63,486 nt of DNA from Acanthaster planci (Eukaryota > Echinodermata > Asteroidea > Valvatida > Acanthasteridae). The notes under the pieces were generated by a model, which had not been told where the DNA came from, made no database searches, and worked only from the letters and a program-made list of their open reading frames with translations. The stretch is from the NCBI RefSeq assembly GCF_001949145.1, contig NW_019091688.1, positions 76,157 through 139,642 on the forward strand, in the 5' to 3' direction. Position numbers and translations under genes: made by a program. Below are positions 12,401-24,600 of the stretch, piece by piece (position 1 is the first letter of the stretch; every line of letters starts with the position of its first letter).

Positions 12401-15400
12401 CTGGTGCAGTTCTGTCACAGGCAGATGCTACCAGTTGGTGCACATTCTGTCGAAAATTTGACCTGTGCACCTTGCCACCTTGCACTGTATGTGCATGTGA
12501 GATGTGTGTTCTTTACTGGTAGTATGGGGGCTCTGTCCACTGTTCCTGTACACAGTCAACAAAAATAAACTAGTGGAGCAAATCATGTTTAAAGGATGTT
12601 TATAATGTTATCCTGCCAGGTTCTGGTGATTAGCCAAGCCAAGTGTCAGTACCTTGCCAGCAACCTGTTCTACATGGAACACTTCCATTGGGTCAAGTCG
12701 GACCACAACGATGTTGGGTAAGTATGTTGGTGGCACATCCGCCCTTGTGATGAAGTCACTTATGAACCAGATAGCAACAACCCTGTTGCTTGAGTACTGA
12801 ATTCTTCCAAATCATCAATGAAGTGTGTGTGTGTTTGTAAAACTAAATTCTGCTGTCAAGATTTCAAGCTTTCTGGAGTAAAATTATGAAGCTTCCTGTA
12901 ACTTAACATTTCTCTGATGAAAATTTCCAACAATTATTGAAGAACATCTTACCATTTTTCTTTAAGCTTAACCCCCCCAAACAGAAATCTGATCTTCCAA
13001 ACTTGGCTACCCTTTAAAAAAACAAATACAGTCAACTCTCTTTATAAAGAACACTGTAAGAACAGAACACTGTTATAAAGAGCAAATTCTGCAATTTTTT
13101 ATAATGAAGTACTGGTTATAACAATGTCAATTGTCTGGTTCCTTAACCACTTGCCTCCGGAGTTTCCGGTACCGGGTACGTTGGGTTTGTACGCATAGCC
13201 AGGGTCACGGAAATCGGACAAAGGAGCTAGGCCTTGTAACAAAAGACTGTACTTGGAAACAAAAGACCGAGCTGCTAGGAGTTGCCATCATTTTTCAGCT
13301 GGTATTAGCGGAGGTAATCCGTCATTGTTTTGAAACAGTATACCACTGTTTGTGGCATTCAGTGCCTGCGGTTTACCAGCGGGGACAAAAGTACTCCAGC
13401 ACTCCAGCGATGAGCAATACAATACCGCTGCACGCTGATCTGGCTGCATTTGTAAAGACAATTTCGGAAACAAAGGAAATTACGTAACACCTCACAATTC
13501 TGGGCTCTTTACTTGGCAGCAGGCCTGGCTGCAATACTTTGGTGTCAATGGAGGTTGCCTGTCAGATTACAGTAGCCACCAGACAGTCATTCGTGTGGAT
13601 CTTAACTTCCAGTAAATGAAGTTATGAATTTTTAAAGAATTTTGAAAACGGAAAATCTTGAAAATTGCCCGGGAAGTCGTCCCGCATATGCAAATTCCAA
13701 CCGGCAAAAAGTGGTTAGCTTTGTTTGAACAAAATTCAACTGTACTTAGTTTTTGCCATATTGTTCACAGGTTGTCAAAGCTTCTAAACAGACTTCCTTA
13801 CTCTGGTTAATTTTGTCTTCTCTTTTTATGTAGCTACACACTGGTGTCGTTTAAAGCAGCGATGGAGTACATGAAAAACACTGATTTCACTAAAATCATG
13901 GGAAGCCAAAAACTTAAAAAGGAGGTAAATATTGACTCTCTTAGTTTTAGGAAGATGAATGCATTTTGCTCCAAGAGGACATTTGAAAAGCCACCCAAAT
14001 CTTTTTACCCAAATTTAATGAATAAAATGGATTTTTTCGGATATTTCCCTAAATTTTCGAACATATTCCCATTCCCAAAATGAGATCTTGAAAACAATTT
14101 TCTTTGAACAGAAATTTTCTTTTCTTAACAGAAGTTATTTGGTCCATGGCCAGGTCGGGGTAGATTGCTGTGAATTTCTTAAAGAGAACAGACTAAAAAA
14201 TACCGTTGTTCCCTGGTTTTAGATGACTGTTGAAGAACTGATGGCGGAATACAATTCCAACTTTGATCAAGATCCCGAGCTGCAGAATGCATCGCCCCTG
14301 GCTCGTTCCACCATTGGCAACATCACACGAATGATGGAGAAGACCACCGTATCGTCGGACTCTGAGGGTCACAAGACAATTTATGCAGGTAGAATCAGAG
14401 GTTAAATGATGCTGTTGTAATCACGATTGCAGAGGAAGTGTTTTAGAAACTTGGAACACCCTCGTGTGAACAACACCTCTTCACATCAAGATTGAACACT
14501 TTTCTGACCTGTTAAACTTTGTGAATATCCGACTTAGAAACATCAGAGTATTTGTGAATATTTGTGAATATTTCTTCTGCAAAACTTCAAGGTATTACTC
14601 ATTCTGGTAAGAAATGCCATCATCCCATCATTGTGTGTCAAATGACCTGTGAATGGGTTGAAAAGTGCTCTGATGCTTCACTGACGGAGTACCAATTTGC
14701 ATTTTGTTCAGAGCTGGTGTTTGCAGTACACTATCAAACTGCTGCACAGTAAGTCGCTAGTTTGGAAAAGCAGCTTGACACTTTCTGCGTAACACTGTAG
14801 GTGTTACTTTGTACAATTTTCACGAGCTTGATGAGAATAGGGTCCAGTGAAAGGCTTTCAAAACAAAACCCCCAATACTGAATTTTGGTACTCTCCCTGG
14901 AGTGTCCTTTTTTTTCCTACCCGCTATGATTACCGTTTCACACCTGTAGATGATCACCACATTCCACTCTATCAACAGGTAAACCAGCTGTAACAAAGCC
15001 AAGGACTAGTGCAAATCCTGTCCCAGACGTAGTGCCCCATTCGGAGAAGCCTGTGTTAGGGTGAGTGTCCAGTGACTTCTCTGCCCTTTTGTGAAAGCTT
15101 TTAGTTTTCCTGATGCCAAAGAAAGGGGAGCTGCTTTGGGACCTTTGGATATTAAAAGTACTAAACTTTCTTGAAGCATAGCTTCACACACGCACACAAA
15201 TGTTGCTAAAAATGAATGCAGAGATGCCACAGGATCTGCTTGGAAAATTGCATCAAAGCGCACAACCAATTGTACTGAGCAGAGCGCATAACAACAGGAA
15301 TTCTCTTCCATTACAACCATGTCAAGTTCCACTTACTTTTCATGTTTGATTTGATGGCTTTTAAGTTGTCCGTTCTATCTAAAATTCTACATTTTTCCAT

Positions 15401-16062
15401 ATTTTGACGAAATCTGTTGCATGAAGCACACGTATATCATAAAATTTTTAACTCCAAACCGTGCAAGGTTACATTGCAGCATGGTTGTAGATATTGATCA
15501 ACAGCCTGGCACGGCTTGCCAAAAAAACACGAGCACAACCGTGATGTAGTTGGTTCTCGACTTATGTACAATATACCTATTCATACAACCACTGCAATTG
15601 GGAACCACTGACTGACATGATAGACTTGAATTCAAGGCTGTGTGATAAATGTGTTCAGCACGCTTAACGCCCAGAAAAGGCGTGCAAGGCGGCACAGTGC
15701 GGCAAGCACAAATGGACTCAGTTTTCTTTTCCAGCCTTTTATTTTGAGCCAGAAGGGGAAAAGGGAATTTCAAGGGTCTTGTTTTTTAGAAAAAAATAGA
15801 GAAATCCAGATAAAACTGGAAAAGTGGCATCTCTGTGAATGCCATTTTCAATTACTGCTTGAATGAGTTCAGTATCTTTTTCTCCACGCCATGCTTACTT
15901 TTATTCTGTTGTATGGGGGAAAGAATCTCTTGAAGAGACCATTAACTGCTGCAGGTTATTTTCCCTTTTTCATTGGTTTTGCTTTGCCTTTTTGGATACA
16001 GGGATTTTCTATCGGCCTTACAGAATGATGTCCTGGACTGTACATACGGGAAGCTAGACTGA
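3451..16062 (+). CDS. VPS9-domain Rab GEF-like protein, VARP/ANKRD27 N-terminal type without ankyrin repeats
   Basis: Sixteen exons join in perfect phase into 502 residues: 3451-3501, 5792-5897, 6436-6472, 7001-7130, 7559-7615, 7953-8014, 8530-8686, 10135-10214, 10592-10751, 11475-11546, 11940-12038, 12620-12717, 13834-13924, 14223-14388, 14979-15060 and 16002-16062 (stop TGA). The N-terminus (MAEQDDLEFNPMYKCLQ, then DNCYLVCIPQTASL and KMLIIERPLEG) parallels the start of VARP/ANKRD27. Residues about 265-395 form the VPS9 domain: VVELARLDGINNPQEKLLCL, then SDELIPLQVLVISQAK with the key Asp331, and YTLVSFKAAMEYM with the family Tyr371. VPS9 domains catalyse nucleotide exchange on Rab5/Rab21-type GTPases on endosomes. 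VARP continues into ankyrin repeats and binds VAMP7 and Rab32/38. Here the frame instead ends after a short polar tail (CTYGKLD-stop). The VPS9 assignment is strong. The VARP relationship is inferred from N-terminal resemblance and from the order of segments. Confidence 0.85.
3862..3948. repeat. Short inverted repeat with GTGGGGTCCGA arms
   Basis: The left arm carries AGAACTGTGGGGTCCGA (about 3870-3886) and the right arm its complement TCGGACCCCACAGTTCT (about 3916-3932), about 30 bases apart. A related, more diverged structure occurs at about 57754-57826, so this is a dispersed repeat and not a chance hairpin. Confidence 0.55.
4343..4788. mobile_element. Nested inverted-repeat element built from CAACTCGAC motifs
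   Basis: The left end reads AGGTCAACTCAACTGTTTGC and the right end, as complement, AGGTCAACTTGACCGTTTGC. Inside each arm the short motif CAACTCGA(C) recurs several times at 4365-4430 and, inverted, at 4663-4772. The middle is unique sequence. It lies inside the pogo-type element. I see no clear target duplication. Confidence 0.5.
11625..11800. mobile_element. Long foldback (hairpin) element in VPS9-gene intron 10
   Basis: Two arms of about 70 bases are near-perfect complements. The left includes GCTTGCGGTTGCACCATGTA at about 11656 and TCTTTTATGAGTGTGTGG up to 11705. The right repeats these in inverse order between about 11727 and 11795. The spacer is only about 20-25 bases. No coding capacity is present. 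A foldback-type MITE is the simplest reading. Confidence 0.7.
13147..13714. mobile_element. piggyBac-type MITE (copy 1)
   Basis: The left end CCACTTGCCTCCGG follows TTAA at 13143-13146. The right end is CCGGCAAAAAGTGG followed by TTAG, one base from TTAA. The internal segment GGTACCGGGTACGTTGGGTT and the words AAATCGGACAAAGG and GGCCTTGTAACAAA recur, inverted, at 49101-49537. TTAA target sites with CCNNTTGC-like ends are typical of piggyBac families. There is no transposase. It lies in an intron of the VPS9 gene. Confidence 0.65.
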
Positions 16063-18667
16063 AGGACTGGAGGCAAGTCTAACAGTGGATTTCTGGCTCT
16101 TTGTGTTTGGGTTCCACTGCCTTAACTGGTTCTCAACAAAGTATACGAAAAAGAAACGCTCTTCTGCTGACAATGCACTGTGCTCATGTTGTGGAGTTTG
16201 TTGAGTTTCACTGTACTCCAACCTCCATGCATTCCGTGCTCAAGCACCCCTTCAGTGGGAACAAATGGAAAGATGGGGCTGACACTTGGAAATCACCACT
16301 GCCATGCACTCAGTGGTCTTGCTTACCCCTCGTTTGTGCACATTCAGATAAAAATCAATTTTAACTTCATGCTGTAAGCACACAGACCAGTGCACATTGA
16401 CTTGTTACCAGGCAGTTGGGACTGCTACACGTGCAGAAATATCGACATTGTGGAGACCAAGAACGTTGTGACTTTCCTGTCTTTCCAGACAGCAGGAATT
16501 GTGCCCCTAACACGATGAAGGCCTACCTACACAGTCATTTCTTTACAACCGAGGATTCTGACCTTGAGGATAGAAAATGTATTTCCTTTGTATCTATAGT
16601 ATAGAGTACCAAATCTGACATCATTTTAAATTTAGTATAGAAAAGTGCAAACAAATGGAGCACGTGCCCGTGTTGGTTCATGTGCTGATTCTCACATTAG
16701 GGCTTTTACACACACAATTGTGTTTGTGATGTATACACTTTGGTATTTTATAACACCGTTCCTTAGTTTAACTTACCAGAATAATGAAATGGAATGAAAT
16801 ATAACGCTAGCTTCTTGGTTTTCATTTCCAACCTCAATTGTCTCATTGGAAATTTAAAAGTTTACATTTAACACAGAAAATCCTCTGCATTGGAAAGAAA
16901 GACTTGCATTGCGCCCGCTGTATCAAATCTGATGAGTTGGATTTTGATTGAGATTAAAATTGTACCTGTATTTCTCTTGCAGTAAGGTGCAGTTTTGTTT
17001 GGGAAACACTACTTAACGTATTGTGAAATGTTCAGCAGCAATTTTTTGCTGTTTTCCTGTGCATGCAGAAACCATTTTTTGAAGAACTGAAAAATATAAG
17101 TAGATGTTTTATTTGGGCTGCTTGTTATCTTTCATGATTTTCACTTTTCAATGGACTCTATTTAGATAATAATCCTAGGTAATCGCAGATGTGTGCAATA
17201 GAAGAATAAACTGAAAAAAATTTCCGTTACCAAGAAATAAAAGGAAATCAGCAATTTGGGGGAAATAAACGTGAAAAGTATTTCTCCAAATAATTAATTC
17301 AGTCGAAAGATAAGTGCAGTGTAACAGGAAAATATCTATGCAGCTGAAGTCAAATTTCCTAGTTCTTGCTGTTTCTTCCTTTGCATATTTGTATATTTTG
17401 GTGTCAAGGGCAATGCTCTTGTAACAATACGTGCTACTAATTTGAGAACTAAAGTGGGGAGAAAGGGTGTTGACCGAAATTTACATGAATCAAGTTGCTT
17501 GACTCAATGTTTTTACAATGCCCATTTCTGTCACAATTGGAAAACACTTTTCTCAAGTTCATGCATTTAGAGAATATACCAATATTTGAAGTTAATTTAT
17601 GTCATGTATTTATCAATATTGACGCCCTAAAGTAAAAACTTTCTCCTTCAGCTTCTCTGATAGGAAAATAATTGAAACAAATCAAAAGGATGTAAGGAAA
17701 ACACTTCAATCTAACATTGCAGCCAGTTTTTAGTTTCATTTTTTTAGTTGTTAGAAACTGGTTATTTTAGCGATCCACCTGTTGACAAACGAGCGCTGAG
17801 AAAAAGAAAACTTAAATGTACAAGTAAACAGAAATCTGAACCTTTACACTTGTAAATTATTGTAAACGAAAACAGTTTTTATCATGATTTAACTTCTTCT
17901 TTTTCTGGATTTCATTCACATGTCAATATACACTACTCCCTCTATTTATTGTACATTTATTTAAGAGCAGCTTGTAAAAACATACTAAATAAAACTGTTT
18001 TGATGATTAATCCATGTGTTATATATTATGGAACGTGTTTCCTACATTAACTGAAATTTTTACTACTTACAATTCACAAAACAGTGAAGTGAAATAAAGC
18101 TACTAAGTAATTTAACTTGAAATTTGTCTTTTGTCTTTGATGGAAAGAAAAGATGAAAGATTGTTTTTTTCTGCAACAAGTTCAAAAATTCTCCATTTAT
18201 TTAGTCAGCAATTTGCAAAATCCTGACCAGAAAGAGATCCTAACATTTAGCTATGCAGTCTTTTCACTGAAGTGGAGAAGACACATTAAAGCTGTTTTTT
18301 AAAAATGGAAGAAAAATGACGAAGAAACAAGTTCCCCCACATCACTTGAACTTTTCTCGCAGTAAAACATTTCCTCTAAAATTGATTGGCGCTAAAAATG
18401 ACAACACAACACACAGCCACAACTTCAGATGGATAAATATCTCTTTTTATAATCAAAACAATTTTATCATGGCAAAACAATATCTCATGAACAAATTATA
18501 TCAACAGAAGCAAATTCACAGCCCAATGTGGTCCATACATTTCCAAGACACCCAACCACAGAGAGCTTCACTTGGTGGACGGCTAGATTTACTCCACATT
18601 TTGCAACAAGGCTTGATCAAAGAGTACAACTTAGTGGGCTAAACGATTAAAGTTAACTGTTTGAGTC
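16063..18667 (+). other. 3' UTR region of the VPS9 gene and convergent intergenic space
   Basis: No coding exon is visible. Candidate polyadenylation signals AATAAA occur at 17988-17993 and earlier (about 17206). The former would give a 1.9 kb 3' UTR. Beyond it lies the convergent end of NSRP1. The sequence is AT-rich and otherwise featureless to me. Confidence 0.45.
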
Positions 18668-18673
18668 TTTATT
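18668..18673 (-). promoter_or_regulatory. Poly(A) signal directly abutting the NSRP1 stop codon
   Basis: On the minus strand the stop TAA (18676-18674) is followed at once by AATAAA (TTTATT at 18668-18673 on the plus strand). If used, the 3' UTR would be only about 20-40 bases. An alternative signal lies at 18196-18201. Confidence 0.4.
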
Positions 18674-21600
18674 TTAGTCATCATCAACAGCAACATGCGC
18701 CTTAGTGTTTCCCCTCCCTGCTTTCCTAGCCAGATAGCGATCTCTGGCAGACATCACCGTCTCATCGACGTTCCTCTTGGCAAACTTGCTCCCTAAAGCC
18801 TTGGGCCCGCTCTTCCCACCATCCTGTGATATCTCTGCTCCTGGTTCCCCTGATTCATCCCTCTTCTGTGACTTGTCATCCGATCCACTTTCATCTGGAG
18901 TCCTCGAATCCTGTTTCTCCAACTGGTGTGACATGTAGTGTCTTTCATCACTTCTCTCATCCTTTGCGCCAGTGTTATCCTCCTCTGATCTGCGCCTGTC
19001 CTCCCTATCTCTCCATTCCTCTCTGTGTCCATCCGAGTGCCTGTCCCTATGTCGGTGTCTATCACTGTGTCTGTCACTATGTCTATCACTGCGCCGCTCA
19101 CTGTGTCTATCACCATCCCTGTGGCTTCTTTCATGATGATGTTTGTCACTGCTTCGATGGTGTTCTCTGCTGTGTCTCTCTGATCTGTCTTTACTCTGAC
19201 GGTGTCTATCCTCCCTGTTGTCTCCATCATTGTCAGAGTTAGTCTGGGGCCTTTCTTCTTTACTATCCCTGCAAAAAAAAAGATGAGCAGCATAATATCA
19301 AGGATGTGTCCTGGAAAAGGTTGCAAAGAAACTTTACCTCTCTAAGCGTGAGAAGATTTGAGCCCCCAAAATTGTTCCCAGTTTGACCTCTATGTGTCCT
19401 TTATATGATGCTGGTATCCTGCTTCAGTTGATACTCGATAGTGCTTCCTTGGTGTCATCAATTAGTGTTCTGATTTAGTGTGGTAATCATACCAAAAGTT
19501 ACAAAATGGACCATTCTTCAGGGTAATGTTGTGTTTTCTTTCTAAAATGACATCGCACAATACACCAACACAGAGCACTGAAGTGCCCATCCCTGGTAAA
19601 TAATGCAATTTTCGCTTCAAATAAATACTTCCTCAAGGGAAGTTAAGAATGCACCTGTAATGCATACATGTACATGTAGTTAACAAAGCATCCAAGCCTG
19701 TCATGATATCAGTGCTCAGGCCCACAGGCAAGGGGGGGTGAGTTCTGTTTGTTTTTTTTTATAATAAATATATATTTTTAATTAAATAATGTTCATACCA
19801 TTCTCTTGTCATCCAGTGCCCAATTCAGGGCTGAAGGTGACCATGATTTTGCATATTAATGAGTCACTTTCCAATCCAATGTACCGTCAGGAAGTTCTGG
19901 CAAATATCTAAAGTTCTGGTGTTTCAAAGGGTTTGAAATCAAATGTGTTTTTCTTAACTTTATCCAATATTGAAAAATGAAGTATACAAGTCTTGCATGT
20001 ATCCTCTGGTTCGCGACAAACATACAACTTGTTCCCTGTTGTGTTCCAAAGCACATTATGATAAGCATTTGTTTAAAAAGATGTGTTGACAGTGCAATAA
20101 GTTCCACTTTTGGGTTTGACGAGCCCCCCCCCCAGTCGCTGGACAGGCAATGGGCCTGATGCTTACTTTATTTTATCAAATGTTGCTTCTGCAGGAAAGC
20201 AAGGCAGAACAGTCCCAAGCTCACCATTTTTCAGCTTTGACTTTGGGTTCATCTTCAACCTTGCTTGCCTCCGACTTGATTTCCTTGTTCTCTTCACCAG
20301 TTGTCTGAGCCAAGATGTGTCGGTAAAAACCACTCATGTCCTTCTGTTTGGTAACATCGTTGGCAGCTGAGGTCAAATGAAACAATGCGGGCATCACGGC
20401 ATCACGTACAATTGTTGCAGCATGGCAGTTCAATCACGTTATGCAGGGCAGACCATGCCATCCAAAATGTCAAGTCCCCTGGTAACTTCAGAAGTTCATC
20501 ATCTTTACATCTATTGCTTACTTCATCATGCAAACCATCAACATAAAAAATCTGTGCTGAGGTATGATTGGGAATATTCTCCCAGTCCACATGATGTCAC
20601 TTCGGCTTGACTAACATGCAGCCCTTGTGGTAAGGCAAACAGGCGAAACCGCTATGTGCTACCCATAATCCCCAGCATTTCCTCCATGCATTTTGTGAGG
20701 TAATGATCACCATGAACAATTGTTAAGCAAGCAAAATATTTGCTCAGTAAAAGCAGGTTACCAACCGAAATGAAATTTTGGCTAAGCACATAAACTGGCT
20801 ATAAAGCAGAATCCAAGAGCTCTTGGCTGAAGAGGCTGGTACAAGCCCCCCCTAAAAAAAATGCCATCTCAGGTCTCACCTTCCATCTCTGCCTCCCGTC
20901 GCTCTCTCTCCTCCTCTGCCGCCATCTCCTGCATCTTCTTCTTGTAGGCTGAGGTGACGAAGGCATCCTTGTCGGCAAACTCTGCACCCTCCGCCTCCCG
21001 CTCCTGCTGCACCTTCCTCTCCTGCCGGCGCTCCTGTTCCCGTTTCCGCTGCGCCGCCGCCTTGAGGAGGTGGTCCATGTACTTGGGCTGTCGGGTAGGG
21101 GGCAAATGGGCAGTTTTGACGATGTCGGGACATGCCTGGGTATTTCCTAAGCAGTAACTATACGTGTATATTATATTGAAGTATCCCAGAAAGGACAAAA
21201 AGATGTGGAAATTTTAGACCAAGCCATTATTAGGGGGCTCTTTACAAGAGGCAATGTTTACAAAGGTAGATGTTGATTTCATTTAGGTATTTTGCTATTC
21301 ACCAACATATAAAATTGTGTATCCAGTATTTCTAAAGGCTGTACAAAATATTCACAAGCTTATTTGGGGGCAGTAATTTTTTTATATATATTGAAGCATC
21401 TTGAGCAACCTTTGCTAATTTGTGAAAAAAATTCCATATGGGAAAATAAAAATATGCATTCCAAAAGATTTCATGTTTGTATACCGTGGTACTGTAGGAT
21501 TTCCTCCAAAGAATGAATGGGACTGATATCAATCTCCTTGGAAATTCAACTGAACCCCATTCAACACACTAAGGCCGAGTTCAAATTACCTGGCTGCCAC

Positions 21601-24600
21601 TTGAAATTATGCACGAGTCTACAGTTGTGGATACAGCCACTTTTCATTAGAGTTGTTAACGTCAAGCCCCAGACAAACTGTGATTCTGACACATCCTTCC
21701 ATTAGTTTCATTTGGCTTCTGACTGCCTTTCAAAGACGTCTTTTTCAAATGTCTACATTCAAAAATAAAAGTTTATTCAGGGTTTTGGGGGGGACTTGTT
21801 TCTATTGTTTTGATCCACCCCGTATTGCTCGGTTGGAAATTATTTTTAATGGTACCAACAAATCATGGAACAGGTTCTTAACTTCTTCTTTTTTATTCCA
21901 TCAATTAAATGTTCATAATTTAGGCATGAGTTACTGTACTGGATAAATGTGACTGAAACACAAGCAGTGAGAGGTAACCTTTTGTGACAGTTTGTGGAAA
22001 TTTTCACTTCTAAAACAAGTCCAGAGGTTTTAAGTTAAAGAATGACAAAATCAAGAGATGACCGACCACAACAGAGTCAATGGCAGACCGCACAATGGCC
22101 CAAATATTGCAAGATAATAAATATGATAAGCTCTTGAACAAGTTTCCATGTACATGTAGAATAAAGTTAGGCTTTGCACAAGCTATCCTTGCAGTAAAAG
22201 AAGACAAAGTTACAGCAGAACATTGGTAAGGTTCACCCTAAAGAAAATATTGTCTTCTGAGTTGCAGACATTCCTCTATTTCAATGTCATGATGATCAGA
22301 CTGGACAGTAGAACTCCAGGAATCCTCAGGTAAAGTGAATTTCAAATGCCGATTATGAATAGACCAATGTGAATTGTCATGTTCAGCAGCATGGTTCATG
22401 ACGAACACTCCCAGTGGGTCATCTTAACACCGCAACCGGACCAACTTACCATGCAAAAGTGATTACAACAGAGAGATTACATCTACGGTACGTGTAACAT
22501 TGACAATACAACAGGTCTTGCTCAGTTTGAGTGATCGGACAAACCCTCCCAAGCAGTGAAGGCACAGACTTTACTGACAATGTTGCCAAATCCTATCAAA
22601 TCCATCTACCCCCACGGCAGTCGGGGTGTCCAGCTTGAATCTTACGAGTTATTCTTTTGTTATCATGCAATAGCCAAATTTCCCGATGCCATATCACAAT
22701 TTTACTTCCAGCTGATATCAGTTATGCTTTTGGTTGGAGTATTGTGCCATTTTCTATCTTCCTTTTCATATCATTCGCCAAAAATTCACTCTTCTTGACA
22801 AAGTACCCAAATCATAGCATTTTGGGCTATACCATTATGCACTTTGTATATTACTTAAGTACATACACGCATCTTGAATCTTTATTTCAACTCAGAACTA
22901 AAAGTCAATGCTATAATCCTGATGGTCTAAAAGCCAATTGTCACCGATGAAGACGCAAAGGGTCAACTCTCATAGACTAAAAGTTTATTCGTTTCCAGGA
23001 AATACGACACTGGGCAAGGCGTTGTTGCATCTCTCTTCATTATCGTCGGTGATACTTCCTAAATCCTCCCCACTGCTATGCTCAATCTCGTCCTCATTCT
23101 GGTTCTGCTCTTCCCCGATGTTGTACACTGTGAAAAAGCCTCGTCTAAGCAACTGGAGCTCTTGTCCAATACCTGAGAGCACATTCAGAAGCTGCTCCTC
23201 AAACCTAGATGTCTTTCCCTGGCATGAACAGGCTCTCTTGCCGCTTTGACAGGTGGGGCTTTCTCCTTTGCCCTCCCGTGACTTTTGTTTGCCTCTGTTC
23301 CTGGCTGACGTCCACCCTGATGAATACTTGGAGAAAGTTCTCTGTCTTCCCTGCTGCCTCATGAAGCCAGGATAGATCGGCAGACGATCCGACTGCAGCT
23401 TTCTTTTCTTTCGTCTTGATGCCTGGAATGGGTGGCTGTCCGCCGTGGTTGAGGAGGTGGCTGGAGGCGAAGCACTGTTAATGCACACTGCATCATTGTT
23501 TTGCAACGGCAGTTGCTCCTCGGCAAAGTCTTCTCTTTGAACTCTGACAGGATACGGTGAGTTCGTGGTAGAGCCAGACATGGTCTCTTCCAAAGGAGTG
23601 TGTTGAATTGACCCAACATGTTCTGTAACCTCACCCTGGATGTCTGGGTCGATGCCCACCGTGTTCAGTCTGTTGGCCACATCAGCAGCACCCTGGGAAG
23701 GCTGGGATGGCCGGTGCCTCCTCTCCTTCATGATGCCGTACATCTGGGCAAACTCCTCAAACAGACTGAAGAGCTTCTGGGAGCCTCGCAGCCGAGGTGG
23801 CACAGGCAAGCCCTGGGCTTCGTTCTCTTCAGTCTGCCACACCATGTCTCGGTACTCCCGGCCCAGGTTCTTCAGGAGGTTCTCCACCTTGATGCCAGAG
23901 TGCCCGATCATGCCACCCATCTCAGCGTAGAATGTGCCCACCCTGGAATTCGATTTGGCCTCCATGTACTTGTCGTGGGAGATGAGCAGGATCTTCATGA
24001 GAAATTCGATTTTGTCAAGATGCCAGGAGGCTCTGTTAGATCCTGCCAGTAACTTTGCCTAGGAGAGTAACCACAAAGTAGAAGATACGAGTCAAAATAT
24101 CTGTATCCCTCCTGCCTTTAACAAGTCTCTACTATCTCCTCTGTGCTTGGTCTCAGAAAGCTCTTCTGACGTATCAAGCTGAACTGTGATGGTACTTCTT
24201 GTACGTCATCGACGAAAAGTTCAGAAACCGTTCCATTTGAGGGTGTGTCGAACTTTTGCAAAACTTGCAGATTTATTTGAATTACTTGTGTCTTCAGGAT
24301 TTGAATAAAGTGACACTTCCATGGGCGGGAATTGTATTCAGTTGCTGGTTTCATACAGAGCTGTCAAGTGGGGTACTGTATTTAAGTGCTTGTTGACGAG
24401 AACCCATGCTGACCTGTGGGACACTGGCACTCCATCTAGATAGTATATCTAAGGCCACAATTTTAAGTAACGGCATAGATCCCAAGACCCTCCCTAAAAT
24501 GAAGCTTCCTATCAAGCAACAATAACTCATGCCTTACATTTGTTTTTCCTTCTTCATTTTGCAAATTTTACGACACAAAGTCAGGAGTGGCATTATCCTA

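Noticed and set aside
18793-19326. 177-codon minus-strand frame overlapping the NSRP1 last exon
   Set aside because: It is a shifted frame of the repetitive Arg/Asp/Ser-rich coding region. The frame ending in SKFAKRN...DDD is the real one.
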